DNA of 64,000 nt, taken from contig JBAQPU010000022.1 in assembly GCA_049306095.1 (NCBI GenBank), forward strand, positions 124,001-188,000, given 5' to 3'. Below, piece by piece: positions 33,737-43,318 of the stretch. The notes beneath the pieces were generated by a model. That model was not told where the DNA came from. It searched no databases and worked only from the letters and a program-made list of their open reading frames with translations. Numbering within the stretch: the stretch's first letter is position 1; the number at the start of each line of letters is the position of its first letter. The position numbers were made by a program, and so were the translations under genes. The stretch is from UBA2336 sp049306095. Lineage in GTDB: Bacteria; Bacteroidota; Bacteroidia; Cytophagales; Cyclobacteriaceae.

Positions 33737-34729
33737 TTATTTTTCAAAGCTTGATTTCTCCGGTAAGATGCTTTCAAAAGCTGCGCTCAGGCCATTCATC
33801 GTCATTTCAAAATTTCGGATGTATTCGCTATCGTTAATGCAAACCAACAGGTACGACTGGTTACGAATTGCTTCAATAGCTTGTGTTGACTTAAACACCA
33901 ACGGAAACATTTTTGTATCCTGGTAAGTATTGTAAGCTGCAAAATTACCGCGGCAGATTTGCCACGTTTTGAATAACTCCAGCGTATAATCTTTCGGACT
34001 GCGAAACCGGTGCAGCGACATTTCGGTAAGCTCTTTGCCTGCGTAGTCCCAAACTTCTTCGAATGTAGTTTTTAAGTAAGGCTGTGCGTTGTGCGGTGTG
34101 CGCAATGTTATAAACTTGTTATACGGTTTGAGCAGGCGTGTCAGTCTTCCCCTTTTACCATACGCTTCGGTAAACCATTTATCATGGTCACGCTCCATCA
34201 CTTCTTTTTTATTGAAACGCCTATTAATAATTCTGATATTATTTCTCAAACATTTATTCCATAATGAAAATCCGAAATTCAATCGAAACGCGGCAATATC
34301 ATTGGGCAGTCCATCGGTGAAGAACCTGCTTTGCGAAACATGATTGGTAATAAAAAAATCATCATTGAAGTACACGAATTGCTCAGACAGATCCTTGATC
34401 CGGTGCATGTAGATTTCAATCAAATTTGAATTATAGCATGGCAAGTACTGCTTAGGAATATAGTCCTCATGGCTCACGAGCTTAATCTTTGGGTGATTAA
34501 CATTCAACCAATCAGGCTGCTGGCCACAGGTTACAAAATGAATGGAACGTACCCAGGGTGCAAACTTTTCAACCCCTCTGAACCAATACTTCAGAAACCC
34601 ATAATCCCGGAAACGGGCAACGGCAACTTCGTTCCGGGTGTTATCAATTTTACCCGAATACTTCGCGAAATCAGCTTGCCAGGCCGGATCGTTCATATCA
34701 ACCCAGGTAATCACAAAATCTATATCCAT
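33737..34729 (-). CDS. Stealth-family phosphotransferase, divergent copy 3
   Basis: 330 residues. CR1 is MDIDFVITWVDMNDPAW, CR2 spans FRDYGFLKYWFRGVEKFAPWVRSIHFVTCGQQPDWL to QFVYFNDDFFI, CR3 is RTPHNAQPYLKTTFEEVWDY with SLHRFRSPKDYTLELFKTWQ, CR4 is CINDSE. It is clearly in the family but much more distant from copies 1 and 2 than these are from each other, and it is on the opposite strand with its own glycosyltransferase. A different linkage or donor is a reasonable guess. Confidence 0.9.
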   Translation of the reverse strand: MDIDFVITWVDMNDPAWQADFAKYSGKIDNTRNEVAVARFRDYGFLKYWFRGVEKFAPWVRSIHFVTCGQQPDWLNVNHPKIKLVSHEDYIPKQYLPCYNSNLIEIYMHRIKDLSEQFVYFNDDFFITNHVSQSRFFTDGLPNDIAAFRLNFGFSLWNKCLRNNIRIINRRFNKKEVMERDHDKWFTEAYGKRGRLTRLLKPYNKFITLRTPHNAQPYLKTTFEEVWDYAGKELTEMSLHRFRSPKDYTLELFKTWQICRGNFAAYNTYQDTKMFPLVFKSTQAIEAIRNQSYLLVCINDSEYIRNFEMTMNGLSAAFESILPEKSSFEK

Positions 34730-34919
34730 AAAAAAAGACCTTTTTAACCTGTACTGTTCAGCTATTTAACAAACCCAAGGAAGGAATATTAATGCCAAAA
34801 ATATCAAGATTGCCACCCATTCTCCTGCCGGTATAAAATTATTTTAAAAGTTTTGAGGGTGTATAGTTTACCAAAATGAGTAAATTGGAATTTAAGGGCA
34901 CTATTTAAAAGATCCATTT

Positions 34920-36005
34920 ATGAATAAAATCTACAAAGTTGTTTCATTAGTTTTTATAGCAGCCGTTTGTGCTTTGCCGAAGCATGTTTACGGGCAAAAT
35001 GAACAAGATATATCAATTTTCTTAAGTGCGGGTGAGGAAGATGCTGCCAAATTAATTCAGGCGTATGTTGAGCCAGCCGTAAAAAGTATTTCGTACGGAA
35101 TGGCCGGGGGATGGTACAATACCGCTAAACCCCATAAGTCGTTGGGGTTTGATATTGGCGTTACCATGAACCTGGCATTTATTCCAACGTCAGAGGATTA
35201 TTTTGATCCTAACAAGTTAGATTTATCGGTAACCAACTACAATGGTAACATTGATAAACCCGGGAAAGGGGCTCCAACTTTTTTTGGCCCCAAGGATGAA
35301 ACACAATATGTTTCAGATCCTGATGGTGTTGCCGGCCCTATCGCACCAATAACATTTAGCGGACCGGAGGGATTGGCTGTTAAACAAAAAATTGGTTTCG
35401 CGGCAATGCCTGTACCGATGATTCAATTGGGTGTTGGAGTAATTAAAAACACCGATATTAAAATCAGGTATGTTAATTCAGGTATGGTGGGCGCCATCAT
35501 TCCCAATGTGGATATTGAAAGTAGCAAATTCAACGTTTTTGGTGTGGGTGTTTTGCACGACTTTAAGCAGCATATTAAAGGTATTAAGCTTTTACCTTTT
35601 GATCTCTCAGCGCTTATTGCATATAATTCGGTGAGTGGAACTTCTGATCTTTCCAATTCTGATCCCCTTAAAGGTCCAACCACCGATGACGGTGAGTTAG
35701 ATTATCAGTTTAATTCATGGGTTTTTCAGGCGATTATTTCAAAAAAGATTTCTGTAGTTACACCGTATGCAGCCGTTGGCTATAGCATGATCAACACCAA
35801 TGTTGATATGAACGGAAACTATACGGTTGAGGCCGGTGCCACTGACTTGGAATTAACAGATCCGGTTGCAATCGATTTTAAAAATAACAGTATGATATTA
35901 ACCCTGGGTATGCGCTTGAAGTTTGGACCGTTTTATTTGAACGGTGACTATACGATTCAAAAATTTAATACCCTTTCTGTAGGACTGGGTTTTTCAGTGC
36001 GGTAA
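34920..36005 (+). CDS. DUF6588-like outer-membrane protein
   Basis: 361 residues with a signal peptide (VVSLVFIAAVCALPKHVYGQ) and the opening DISIFLSAGEEDAAKLIQAYVEPAVKSISYGMAGGWYNTAKPHKSLGFDIG that I recognise from DUF6588 proteins of Bacteroidota. The remainder alternates short beta strands and ends in a porin-like strand GLGFSVR. Outer-membrane barrel expected; function unknown. A strong terminator follows at 36028. Confidence 0.78.
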   Translation: MNKIYKVVSLVFIAAVCALPKHVYGQNEQDISIFLSAGEEDAAKLIQAYVEPAVKSISYGMAGGWYNTAKPHKSLGFDIGVTMNLAFIPTSEDYFDPNKLDLSVTNYNGNIDKPGKGAPTFFGPKDETQYVSDPDGVAGPIAPITFSGPEGLAVKQKIGFAAMPVPMIQLGVGVIKNTDIKIRYVNSGMVGAIIPNVDIESSKFNVFGVGVLHDFKQHIKGIKLLPFDLSALIAYNSVSGTSDLSNSDPLKGPTTDDGELDYQFNSWVFQAIISKKISVVTPYAAVGYSMINTNVDMNGNYTVEAGATDLELTDPVAIDFKNNSMILTLGMRLKFGPFYLNGDYTIQKFNTLSVGLGFSVR

Positions 36006-36027
36006 GCCAAAGCATTTAAACTAGTTG

Positions 36028-36056
36028 AGCCCCTGGCATAGTCAGGGGCTTTTTTT
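36028..36056 (+). terminator. Rho-independent terminator after the DUF6588-like gene
   Basis: AGCCCCTG (36028-36035) pairs perfectly with CAGGGGCT (36043-36050) around a 7-nt loop, followed by a T run. It also touches the stop of the convergent DUF4136 gene at 36055. Confidence 0.88.
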
Positions 36057-36591
36057 ATTTCAGCTTCGCAAACAAACTTTTCATCCCTTCCTCAATCAAG
36101 GGAGGAACATTTTTTTCTTTTTCCGGAACCACACTCTCGGCAGTTGCCTGCCACACGAGTTTACCGGCTGCACGATCTACTAAGTGTACCGAAACCGATC
36201 CTTGTTTGTATGTTCCTACCACAACCTCTTGCGCGTGCCACGAGTAGTTACGTTGCCCCATGTAGGCCATGCGGTCACCGGGGTTTGTAAAACTGGTTTC
36301 ACGGGTTTGAACTTCCTTCGATATAACAATGCCAATGTTCACCATGAGATCAGGATTTTCAACTGCCGAGGTAAGCCCTTTTGCTTCCAGTTCATTAGTA
36401 ATAGCCTTTTTTAACAGATCAAGGTTGCCAGTATAATTTGGGCCGATAGCGTCACCGCTGGCATCTACCTGGAAGAAGCCAAATGTTTTGTAATTGGAAA
36501 GTGAAAATCCTTCTTCTTTATTAACATCTTTGATTCGAACACTGCTGCAGCCAACGGAAATAATAAGGAATAGGGTAATAATACGTTTCAT
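36055..36591 (-). CDS. DUF4136 lipoprotein, copy 1
   Basis: 178 residues. Signal ending at the lipobox VGCSS (MKRIITLFLIISVGCSSV), then FSLSNYKTFGFFQVD, KKAITNELEAKGLTSAVENPDLMVNIGIVIS and GSVSVHLVDRAAGKLVWQATAESVV, the standard DUF4136 plan. Family function is not known; members are outer-envelope lipoproteins. A second copy lies at 38070-38606, and the two flank the BamA-like barrel gene. It shares a short divergent region with that barrel. Confidence 0.87.
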   Translation of the reverse strand: MKRIITLFLIISVGCSSVRIKDVNKEEGFSLSNYKTFGFFQVDASGDAIGPNYTGNLDLLKKAITNELEAKGLTSAVENPDLMVNIGIVISKEVQTRETSFTNPGDRMAYMGQRNYSWHAQEVVVGTYKQGSVSVHLVDRAAGKLVWQATAESVVPEKEKNVPPLIEEGMKSLFAKLK

Positions 36592-36693
36592 AGTCAGGTG
36601 ATTTGTCTATCTAAAAGTAACCAAAAGCAGATATTATTCTTATTAAAAGGCATGACGTGTACATGGAGTGTGGTAAATTTGAGGTTTAATTCA

Positions 36694-38007
36694 ATGTTCA
36701 TGAAAAAGTTTCTTGTTCTAATGGCCATCTTCGTTATGGCGGCCTCCGCACACGGTCAAATTGATCCGGCCAATGCTACACCACAATACGTTGACCCCAC
36801 CGATTTAAAATCGGTTCTCCGAAAAAAGAAATCCGGAAGCGAACAATCAGCGGCTGTGCCCGAAAAAGGAAAACTCATGATGTTCATTGTTCCGGCTATT
36901 GGATCCAATCCCTCGTTAGGCGCTTTCTATGGGGTGGGCGGAACAGCCGCAGTTTTTTTAGGCGAACCGGCCACTACCAGTATTTCAAATCTTACGGGTT
37001 CAATTTTGTTCACCACCAAAAATCAGTTTGTTGCAACCATGAAAGGAACCATCATGACGCCCAACAATGGTTGGGAAATGCTGGCCGATTTAAAGTATAG
37101 TTTCTTTTCTGAAAACACCTACGGCTTGGGCAGTGATTACAACCAACCCATAAACGAGGGTTGGAACTGGGGAGGCGTACATACCAGCGGTTTGGGTGGC
37201 GCCCAGCCCCTTACCTTTAACCAACTTAAAATTTATTATACCGCACTTAAGTCGGTAGCCAAATATGTGTATGTGGGAGTCGGGTATCATTTAGACTATC
37301 ATTATAAAATCAAAGATGAGGTTCTAGACCTGGAAGCTCCCGATACCGTGATAACAAGTCATTATGCGTATAGTAAAACATATGGTTTCGACAGTGCCGG
37401 GTATGCCACCTCCGGAACAAGTTTAAATTTAGTTTACGACAGTCGTGATCATACCGTAAATCCTTACAAGGGAGCTTTTTTGCAGGCCTCGTTCAGAACG
37501 AATTCCAAATTTTTGGGAAGTCAGAAAAACTCCAGGCAACTTTATCTTGAAGCGCGGGTATACAAAAGCTTGTCGAAAGAGAAGCCTCGTCACCTGATTG
37601 GTTTTTGGGCGATCGGGCAGTTTATTACTTCAGGCGAAGTGCCGTACCTGCATTTACCGGCTAATTCGTACGACATGCGCAACCGCATTGGAAGAGGGTA
37701 TGTGGCGGGCCGTTTTCGCGGACCAAGTTGGGTAACCGCTGAAACCGAGTATCGTGTACCCTTAACCCGAAATGGGTTATTAGGGGCGGTGGTTTTTGCG
37801 AGTGTCACCACCACCACGCGCGATGCCATTACCATTGGCGAAGAGACCCTGCCAAAATTAAAATTGTTTGAAGCCACGCGGCCTGCCGGTGGTTTTGGTG
37901 CGCGCATTATGCTGAACCGTACGGGCAGGTTAAATCTGGCAATGGATATGGCCTTTGGCCAACATGGCGCTAAGGGTTTTTATTTTGCGGTGGGTGAGAC
38001 ATTTTAA
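36694..38007 (+). CDS. BamA/TamA-like surface-antigen barrel protein
   Basis: About 437 residues from MFMKKFLVLMAIFVMAASAHGQ; the frame extends to 36598 but only this start leaves a proper signal peptide. A short linker leads to an Omp85-like barrel: FIVPAIGSNPSLGAFYGVGGTAAVF, LNLVYDSRDHTVNPYKGAFLQASF (the typical DSRD segment) and a final strand ending in aromatic GETF. No POTRA repeats are visible, so it is a POTRA-less Omp85-like protein rather than a true BamA. Role unknown. Confidence 0.8.
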   Translation: MFMKKFLVLMAIFVMAASAHGQIDPANATPQYVDPTDLKSVLRKKKSGSEQSAAVPEKGKLMMFIVPAIGSNPSLGAFYGVGGTAAVFLGEPATTSISNLTGSILFTTKNQFVATMKGTIMTPNNGWEMLADLKYSFFSENTYGLGSDYNQPINEGWNWGGVHTSGLGGAQPLTFNQLKIYYTALKSVAKYVYVGVGYHLDYHYKIKDEVLDLEAPDTVITSHYAYSKTYGFDSAGYATSGTSLNLVYDSRDHTVNPYKGAFLQASFRTNSKFLGSQKNSRQLYLEARVYKSLSKEKPRHLIGFWAIGQFITSGEVPYLHLPANSYDMRNRIGRGYVAGRFRGPSWVTAETEYRVPLTRNGLLGAVVFASVTTTTRDAITIGEETLPKLKLFEATRPAGGFGARIMLNRTGRLNLAMDMAFGQHGAKGFYFAVGETF

Positions 38008-38069
38008 TTTGTGTGGTTTATCTGAAAGTGTATTAGTATCTTCGAAAATAAAATTTAAAAGACATCTAT

Positions 38070-38606
38070 ATGAAAAGAATTGTTCTGGTATTTCTTGTGG
38101 CCGTGATGGCGGGTTGCAGCTCGGTGAATATTTCGTCTGATTTTGACAAGCAAGCAGACTTCTCAAAATACAAAACCTACACATTTAGTGAGGAGGCATT
38201 GAAATTGCCTGTAGGCGATTTGAACCGTGATCGAATTTTAAAAGCTGTTGAAACAGAACTGGCCGCAAAAGGATTCAGCAAATCGGATAGCCCCGATGTG
38301 ATTGTTGATTTAAATGTAAAGGCCGAACAGAAAATGGACGCAACAGCCACTTCAACCGGCCCCGGTTACTATGGAGGCCCATGGCGCTACGGTTATGGCG
38401 GAGGTTTTTCAACCACACAAATCAATTACAACGAGTACATTGAAGGAACTTTGTTTGTGAACATGGTAGATAAATCAACCGAGAAAATTGTATGGCAGGG
38501 AAGAGGCACCAAAACATTGGATGAAGATGCGGATGCTGATAAGCGCGAGAAAAACATAAACTATGCAGTGAAAATGATTTTCGCAAAATACCCACCAAAG
38601 AAGTAG
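38070..38606 (+). CDS. DUF4136 lipoprotein, copy 2
   Basis: 178 residues, the same length as copy 1. MKRIVLVFLVAVMAGCSSVNIS has the lipobox MAGC; FSKYKTYTFSEEAL, RILKAVETELAAKGFSKSDSPDVIVDLNV and GTLFVNMVDKSTEKIVWQGRGTKTL follow the family order. A Gly/Tyr-rich loop (GPGYYGGPWRYGYGGGF) is inserted in the middle. It is 62 nt after the BamA-like gene, so the pair may be one transcript, ended by the terminator at 38656. Confidence 0.88.
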   Translation: MKRIVLVFLVAVMAGCSSVNISSDFDKQADFSKYKTYTFSEEALKLPVGDLNRDRILKAVETELAAKGFSKSDSPDVIVDLNVKAEQKMDATATSTGPGYYGGPWRYGYGGGFSTTQINYNEYIEGTLFVNMVDKSTEKIVWQGRGTKTLDEDADADKREKNINYAVKMIFAKYPPKK

Positions 38607-38655
38607 CGTTTAAACTATTGATTGAAAGTAGCGCTTGACAGAAAATATTCAACCT

Positions 38656-38688
38656 AAACGGACATTGAATGTCCGTTTTTTTTTTTTT
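38656..38688 (+). terminator. Rho-independent terminator after DUF4136 copy 2
   Basis: AAACGGACAT (38656-38665) pairs with ATGTCCGTTT (38669-38678) around a 3-nt loop, followed by a run of about ten more T residues. It separates the barrel/DUF4136 genes from the sulfatase locus. Confidence 0.9.
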
Positions 38689-38776
38689 GAAGTGTATCTG
38701 GTATTTTTAAGTACAGCTTTGAACATGAGCTGTTAAAGGAGATCAATAGAAAATTTATATTCCAAACCCGCGTTTC

Positions 38777-41140
38777 ATGAAAAGACTCACTCACCTAACG
38801 GTTATTTTACTGGGCATTGTGCCTGCTGTTTTCTCACAAGATGTACTGCCCTTTCCTCCAACTCCATCGGCCAGCGAAGCTGGCCGCACCATTCAGGAAT
38901 CAACCAACAAGAGAAGGGTCGATGCAAAGCATTTACCTGCCGATGCACCCAATATTCTCATCATCCTCATCGATGATGCCGGTCCGGGCTTGCCCGATAC
39001 CTATGGCGGTGAAGTACACACTCCAACCTTATCAAAAATTTCGAACACTGGTATTAGCTATAACCGGTTTCACTCAACCGCCATGTGTTCACCCACCCGC
39101 GCCTCTATTCTTACTGGTCGTAATCACACCCGTGTGGGTAATGGCCAGATTGCCGAACTCGCCAACGATTGGGATGGATTCAGTGGCGTGATTCCTAAAA
39201 CATCGGCTACGGTAGCAGAGGTTTTAAAAAATTACGGATACAATACATCTGCCTTTGGAAAGTGGCACAATTCGCCAACCATGCAAACCACAGCGGCAGG
39301 CCCATTTGAGTATTGGCCAACCGGTTATGGCTTTGAATATTTTTATGGGTTTTTGGCAGGCGAAGCTTCGCAGTATGAACCCGCCATGGTGCGAAATACC
39401 ACCTATGTTCCATTGCCTAAAACACCTGAACAAGGATATCACCTCACCGAAGATATTGCCGATGATGCCATTCATTGGATTCACCAACACCAGGCCTTTT
39501 CGCCCGATAAGCCTTTCTTCATGTATTGGGCGCCCGGTGCCACGCATGGCCCGCACCATGTACCCAAGCAATGGGCAGATAAATACAAAGGAAAATTTGA
39601 TGATGGCTGGGATAAGTATCGTGAACGCGTTTTCAAACGCCAGAAAGAACTAGGAGTTATTCCGCAGAACGCACAACTCACTCCCCGGCCGGAAACGCTG
39701 GCATCGTGGGAAAGTATTCCTGAAGCTGAAAAACCTTTTCAACGCAGGTTGATGGAAGTATATGCCGGATTTGCTGAACATGCCGATTTCCATGCCGGTC
39801 GTATTGTAAGTGAATTGGAAAAAATGGGCATGCGTGAAAACACGCTCATCTTTTATATCTGGGGCGATAATGGCTCAAGCTCAGAGGGAATGTTTGGTTC
39901 CATCAGCGAGTTGCTTGCGCAAAATCAAATACCTACGGAAATTGGCCAGCACATAAATGCCTTGAATAAATTAGGTGGACTGGGTGTTTTAGGAAGTCCA
40001 AAAACAGACAACATGTATCATGCAGGTTGGGCATGGGCTGGCTCAACGCCATACAAGGGAACAAAACTTCTTGGTTCATATTTTGGAGGAACGCGTCAGC
40101 CCCTGGCCGTATCGTGGCCCAAGCAAATCAGTGCAGATAAAACACCGCGCGCGCAGTTTCATCACGTTAATGATATTACGCCTACCATCTATGATATTCT
40201 GAACATCAAGGAACCACAGTCTGTAAATGGATTTCCGCAGGAAGTAATTGATGGTACGAGTATGACGTATACTTTCAAAGATGCCACTGTAAAAGGACGA
40301 AAGACCACGCAATTTTTTGATATTATGGGAAGCCGCGCTATTTACCACGATGGCTGGATGGCCTCAGCGTTCGGTCCACGCATTCCGTGGATGCCGGTAA
40401 CACCGGGCATTGCCACCTGGACTCCCGATAAAGACAAATGGGAACTCTATAACCTGGAGGAAGATTTTACACAAGCCATTGATCTCGCGGAAAAAAATCC
40501 TGAAAAATTGGCTGCTATGAAAGAACTTTTCATGATTGAATCGGCCAAGAATCTGAACCTGCCTATTGGTGGAGGCTTGTGGGTGATGTACCACCCCGAA
40601 GATGCACCCAGAAATAAGGCTAATGAATTTCACTTTACCGGTGATATTAACCGTATGCCTGAATTTACAGCACCCAAAATCGGAACTTTCCCGCATGAGG
40701 CAACGATGGAGCTCGATATCCCGGCAAAAGCAAACGGAGTGCTGTTCGCGCTCGGTGGTTTTTCAGGTGGGGTAACCTGTTATCTGAAAGACAATGTACT
40801 GTATTACGAGTACAACCTCTTTGAAATTGAACGGACAAAAGTTGCTTCAAAAACTAAGTTGAGCGGGACGACCAAGCTTGAGTTTGAACTTCAACACAAA
40901 CCGCATCAGGGTAACGGACCAAAATATTTGCACGCTGGCGAAATGATTATTAAAGCCAATGGAAAGGAAATTATGCGGGCACAAATACCAACATTGGCCA
41001 CACTCGCATTTACCGCGAACGATTGCTTCGATATTGGTACCGATTTAGGTTCACCAGTATCATTGGATTATTATGACAAGGCTCCCTTCAAGTTTAATGG
41101 AACCATTAAGAAAATGGATATAGCTTATAAACGACCATGA
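38777..41140 (+). CDS. Secreted arylsulfatase, Cys type
   Basis: 787 residues. A signal peptide (LTVILLGIVPAVFSQ) is followed by the alkaline-phosphatase-like sulfatase fold: NILIILIDDAGPG supplies the calcium-binding Asp66 and Asp67, and CSPTR at 104-108 is the sulfatase signature whose Cys104 must be oxidised to formylglycine; FGKWHN and YIWGDNGSSSEG supply further active-site residues. A C-terminal beta-rich region (about 630-787) resembles that of large AtsA-type arylsulfatases. It hydrolyses sulfate esters outside the cytoplasm. The maturation enzyme is probably the lipoprotein FGE at 43419. Confidence 0.93.
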   Translation: MKRLTHLTVILLGIVPAVFSQDVLPFPPTPSASEAGRTIQESTNKRRVDAKHLPADAPNILIILIDDAGPGLPDTYGGEVHTPTLSKISNTGISYNRFHSTAMCSPTRASILTGRNHTRVGNGQIAELANDWDGFSGVIPKTSATVAEVLKNYGYNTSAFGKWHNSPTMQTTAAGPFEYWPTGYGFEYFYGFLAGEASQYEPAMVRNTTYVPLPKTPEQGYHLTEDIADDAIHWIHQHQAFSPDKPFFMYWAPGATHGPHHVPKQWADKYKGKFDDGWDKYRERVFKRQKELGVIPQNAQLTPRPETLASWESIPEAEKPFQRRLMEVYAGFAEHADFHAGRIVSELEKMGMRENTLIFYIWGDNGSSSEGMFGSISELLAQNQIPTEIGQHINALNKLGGLGVLGSPKTDNMYHAGWAWAGSTPYKGTKLLGSYFGGTRQPLAVSWPKQISADKTPRAQFHHVNDITPTIYDILNIKEPQSVNGFPQEVIDGTSMTYTFKDATVKGRKTTQFFDIMGSRAIYHDGWMASAFGPRIPWMPVTPGIATWTPDKDKWELYNLEEDFTQAIDLAEKNPEKLAAMKELFMIESAKNLNLPIGGGLWVMYHPEDAPRNKANEFHFTGDINRMPEFTAPKIGTFPHEATMELDIPAKANGVLFALGGFSGGVTCYLKDNVLYYEYNLFEIERTKVASKTKLSGTTKLEFELQHKPHQGNGPKYLHAGEMIIKANGKEIMRAQIPTLATLAFTANDCFDIGTDLGSPVSLDYYDKAPFKFNGTIKKMDIAYKRP

Positions 41141-41246
41141 GAACTCTTGTTGGCCCTTCATCAACGGTGTTGGGCACTCTGGTTCTTAGAATATTAATAT
41201 GAATGCTTCATTTCTAATCCGATTATAAACTAAACCCAAAAATAAG

Positions 41247-42107
41247 ATGAATTGTAAGCTACTCTCATTTGGATTTGGCATGTTGGCTATTTCCGTCACT
41301 TCCTGCACCAATAAACCAAAAGAAGCAACCGAACCTGTAGCGGCTGATTCAGTTGCACCGGCTCCAACCTCGGCACGCCCTGCTCACTGGGGCTATGCTG
41401 GCGAAGATGGCCCGGGTACCTGGGCTACGTTAAGTCCTGCGTATGCGTTGTGTGGTGATGGAAAGGCACAAAGCCCCATCAACATCGTAAAGACCGATGC
41501 GAAAGGCGGTGCCAACTGGAGGCTTGATTACAAAACAACATCGCTGCGCATCGCCCATAATGAACACATGGATGACATCATTGACAATGGTCACACCATT
41601 CAGGTAACCGTGGATGAAGGAAGTGAATTTTCTTTTGGCGATAAGTCATACAGCCTCAAACAGTTTCACTTTCATACACCGAGCGAGCATACATTGGATG
41701 GCGAGCATACTCCAATGGAGATGCACCTGGTTCATCAGGGTGCTGACGGTAGTCTGGCGGTAGTGGCGGCCTTTATCAAAGAAGGAAAAAACCCTAACGA
41801 AAATTTCAATAAACTTATCGCCAACCTTCCCAATGCCAAAGGTGAGAGTAAACACATTACCGATGTTAACCTGGAGCTGAAGGCCCACTTGCCAAAAGAT
41901 AACTATGCGTATCATTACGTAGGTTCATTAACTACACCGCCTTGCAGTGAAGGTGTACAGTGGTTGGTGTTACGCGATCCCATTTTATTAACAGCAGAAC
42001 AAATCGGGGCGTTCTCTTCTCGCATTGGACCGAACAACCGGCCAACACAAGCCTTGAACGATCGTGTGGTAAATGTTGATGATTTGGGGGGGCAAGTGCA
42101 AAAGTAG
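41247..42107 (+). CDS. Alpha-type carbonic anhydrase, lipoprotein
   Basis: 286 residues. Lipobox at VTSC20 and a Pro/Ala linker precede the alpha-CA fold: HWGYAG and GKAQSPINIV at the front, zinc ligands His141, His143 and His160 in QFHFHTPSEH and MEMHLVHQ, and the substrate-site YVGSLTTPPCSEG segment; Cys69 and the TPPC cysteine likely form the usual disulfide. It interconverts CO2 and bicarbonate at the cell envelope. It sits between the arylsulfatase and the DcaP-like porin on one strand. Confidence 0.94.
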   Translation: MNCKLLSFGFGMLAISVTSCTNKPKEATEPVAADSVAPAPTSARPAHWGYAGEDGPGTWATLSPAYALCGDGKAQSPINIVKTDAKGGANWRLDYKTTSLRIAHNEHMDDIIDNGHTIQVTVDEGSEFSFGDKSYSLKQFHFHTPSEHTLDGEHTPMEMHLVHQGADGSLAVVAAFIKEGKNPNENFNKLIANLPNAKGESKHITDVNLELKAHLPKDNYAYHYVGSLTTPPCSEGVQWLVLRDPILLTAEQIGAFSSRIGPNNRPTQALNDRVVNVDDLGGQVQK

Positions 42108-42111
42108 AATT

Positions 42112-43257
42112 ATGAAAAAAATTATTTTTGTAGTATTTGCATTCAGCCTGCTCATGAATTTCAGCGCGAATGCCCAGGAAAAAAGTGAAGCTGCTACCGA
42201 GTTGCCACCCGGCTGGTGGATGATACCGAAAACAACAACTCAAATTAAAGTTGGTGGTTATGTAAAGTTCGATCTGATACATGATTTCAATCCGATTGCC
42301 TCACCTGATTTTTTTGATGTTTCAAAAATTCCGACCGATGGCTCCGAAGGTCAAAGCACGAATCTGAATGCGAAGGAAACCCGTCTGTACCTTGATGTAA
42401 AAACTCCATCGAAGGTAGGTGATATTCGTACGTATGTTGAAGGTGATTTTTATGGTAGCAGCGGTGGGTTTCGTTTGCGTCATGCGTTTATTGAGATTAA
42501 CAACAAATGGCTGGCAGGGCAAACATGGTCTAACTTTATGGATGAAAACATTGTGCCCAATACACTTGACTTTGAAAAACCCTCTGCCTATGCCTTTGCC
42601 AGGCATCCAATGTTTCGGTACAAACAGAATTTGTCAAGCGATGCGTACGTTGCATTTGCGGTTGAACAACCCAATACCAGTGCACAAGCTCCCGCGGCTG
42701 CCGGAAGTTTTGAAAGCCCGATGCCGGATATTACAGGTCGCTACCGGTTAACGAAACCTTGGGGTCATGTACAACTCTCCGCCTTTGCTGCCAAACTGGT
42801 ATACCGTTTTGCTGCCGGTGGTACCGATGAGGTTTCGTTGTTTGGTGGTAACCTCTCTGGACAGTTTAACCTCTTTGATAATAAAGATAAGTTTACGTAC
42901 CAGGTAGTATATGGGCCTGGTTCTGCCCGATTTCGCGGAGGATTGGCTGCTGGCCTTGATGAAAATGGTGACCTGGAAGCGCTTACCGATATGGGAATCA
43001 CTATTGCGTACGAGCATAAGTGGAATTCAAGTTTCTCGTCACTACTTTTGTACAATCAAGGAGAGGTTGATAATTCGGCAGGGCAGGCACCAACTTCCAT
43101 TAAAGGTGTTGACTATGTAGCAACCAACTTAATCTGGAATTTTGCAGAACGTGCTATGGCCGGTGTTGAATACCTGTGGGGATTGCGAGAAGATTTAAAT
43201 GGAGAGGATGGGACGGCCAACCGTGTTCAGTTTAGTGTGAAGTACACGTTCAATTAA
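42112..43257 (+). CDS. DcaP-like outer-membrane porin
   Basis: 381 residues from ATG 42112, 4 nt after the carbonic anhydrase stop; an upstream in-frame ATG at 42073 would overlap it and spoil the signal peptide (IIFVVFAFSLLMNFSANAQ). QIKVGGYVKFDLIHDFNPI, ETRLYLDVKTPSKVGDIRTYVEGDFYG and AFIEINNKWLAGQTWSNFMD are DcaP-family barrel strands, ending QFSVKYTFN. DcaP porins are trimeric and, in characterised members, favour negatively charged solutes, which would suit organosulfates. Ends with a strong terminator. Confidence 0.88.
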   Translation: MKKIIFVVFAFSLLMNFSANAQEKSEAATELPPGWWMIPKTTTQIKVGGYVKFDLIHDFNPIASPDFFDVSKIPTDGSEGQSTNLNAKETRLYLDVKTPSKVGDIRTYVEGDFYGSSGGFRLRHAFIEINNKWLAGQTWSNFMDENIVPNTLDFEKPSAYAFARHPMFRYKQNLSSDAYVAFAVEQPNTSAQAPAAAGSFESPMPDITGRYRLTKPWGHVQLSAFAAKLVYRFAAGGTDEVSLFGGNLSGQFNLFDNKDKFTYQVVYGPGSARFRGGLAAGLDENGDLEALTDMGITIAYEHKWNSSFSSLLLYNQGEVDNSAGQAPTSIKGVDYVATNLIWNFAERAMAGVEYLWGLREDLNGEDGTANRVQFSVKYTFN

Positions 43258-43281
43258 GTTCTAAACTTTTCTGAAATAACA

Positions 43282-43313
43282 GATGCCGGACAGAAATCCG
43301 GCATCTTTTTTTT
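43282..43313 (+). terminator. Rho-independent terminator after the DcaP-like gene
   Basis: GATGCCGGA (43282-43290) pairs with TCCGGCATC (43297-43305) around CAGAAA, followed by eight T residues. It closes the sulfatase-carbonic anhydrase-porin transcript. Confidence 0.92.
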
Positions 43314-43318
43314 ATCCC

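Noticed and set aside
38817..39191. Plus-strand frame of 124 codons inside sulfatase 1
   Set aside because: Out-of-frame with a convincing sulfatase; low-complexity composition.
42073..42111. Longer N-terminus of the DcaP-like porin
   Set aside because: It would overlap the carbonic anhydrase gene and bury the signal peptide.
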